Below, one piece after another: positions 5,586 to 5,643 of a stretch of 5,643 nucleotides of DNA. Under the pieces are notes generated by a model. That model was not told the origin of the DNA. It saw only the letters and a list, made by a program, of their open reading frames with translations, and did not search any database. Each line of letters opens with the position of its first letter. Position 1 is the stretch's first letter. The translations under genes were made by a program, and so were the position numbers. Source of the DNA: SZUA-378 sp036652815 (lineage in GTDB: Bacteria > Bacillota > Clostridia > Lachnospirales > Lachnospiraceae); contig JAVVVE010000045.1 of the NCBI GenBank assembly GCA_036652815.1, positions 1 through 5,643 of the forward strand, read 5' to 3'.

Positions 5586-5643
5586 TTAACGTTCTTCGCG
5601 GAAATACGCAAGACCCAAGCTGGCAGGGGGTTGGTTTTCTTTG
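5586..5643 (-). CDS. Possible C-terminal tail of a convergent gene (18 codons, partial)
   Basis: On the - strand an open frame enters from the right edge and stops at TAA (complement of 5586-5588). The visible peptide ends LGLAYFREER, preceded by NQPPAS. The composition is plausible for a real protein and the convergent terminator hairpin lies 26 nt beyond the stop. However, 18 codons are too few to identify a family or to exclude chance, and another - strand frame is also open for most of this stretch. Confidence 0.3.
   Translation of the reverse strand, partial: KENQPPASLGLAYFREER

Overview
The window looks like chromosome of a low-GC, probably spore-forming gut Firmicute. The evidence is AT-rich intergenic DNA, strong AGGAGG ribosome-binding sites, a TTG start, a DUF951 (YyzM-like) zinc-ribbon gene and a Firmicutes-type sirtuin. 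Erysipelotrichia or Clostridia are my best guesses; no species-level marker is present. All supported genes lie on the + strand except a possible 18-codon gene tail on the - strand at the right edge.

Region A (1-2902) is a surface-protein pair. A leader with a sigma-A-like promoter (79-108), which can also be read as a sporulation-sigma -10, is followed closely by a terminator-like hairpin (127-154). Then come a 91-aa helical protein (208-483) and, 31 nt later, a ~795-aa multidomain protein (515-2902). The large protein has an N-terminal CshA-like domain, a prealbumin-like domain, three DUF11 repeats and a C-terminal helical module. That module aligns without gaps to the 91-aa protein (28 of 67 residues identical, counted by hand), and both proteins end in an N-x-T-C tail. 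Neither has a signal peptide, sortase motif or membrane anchor, and all cysteines of the large protein lie in its last ~40 residues. The inferred picture is a two-gene cell- or spore-surface assembly in which a shared helical module joins a stand-alone subunit to a long Ig-like stalk. This is the most interesting part of the window.

Region B (2903-3070) is intergenic. It holds a 58-nt imperfect inverted repeat of unclear identity and a plausible promoter for the next operon.

Region C (3071-5515) is a tight four-gene operon: a YdcF/DUF218 membrane-anchored protein, an AEC-family (auxin efflux carrier) transporter, a class U-like NAD-dependent sirtuin deacylase and a DUF951 protein. Gaps are 12-17 nt, and in the last two junctions the SD overlaps the preceding stop codon, so translational coupling is likely. 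No shared pathway is obvious; this looks like a housekeeping/envelope cluster. A GC-rich hairpin (5536-5560) closes the operon and may also serve a convergent gene entering from the right edge.
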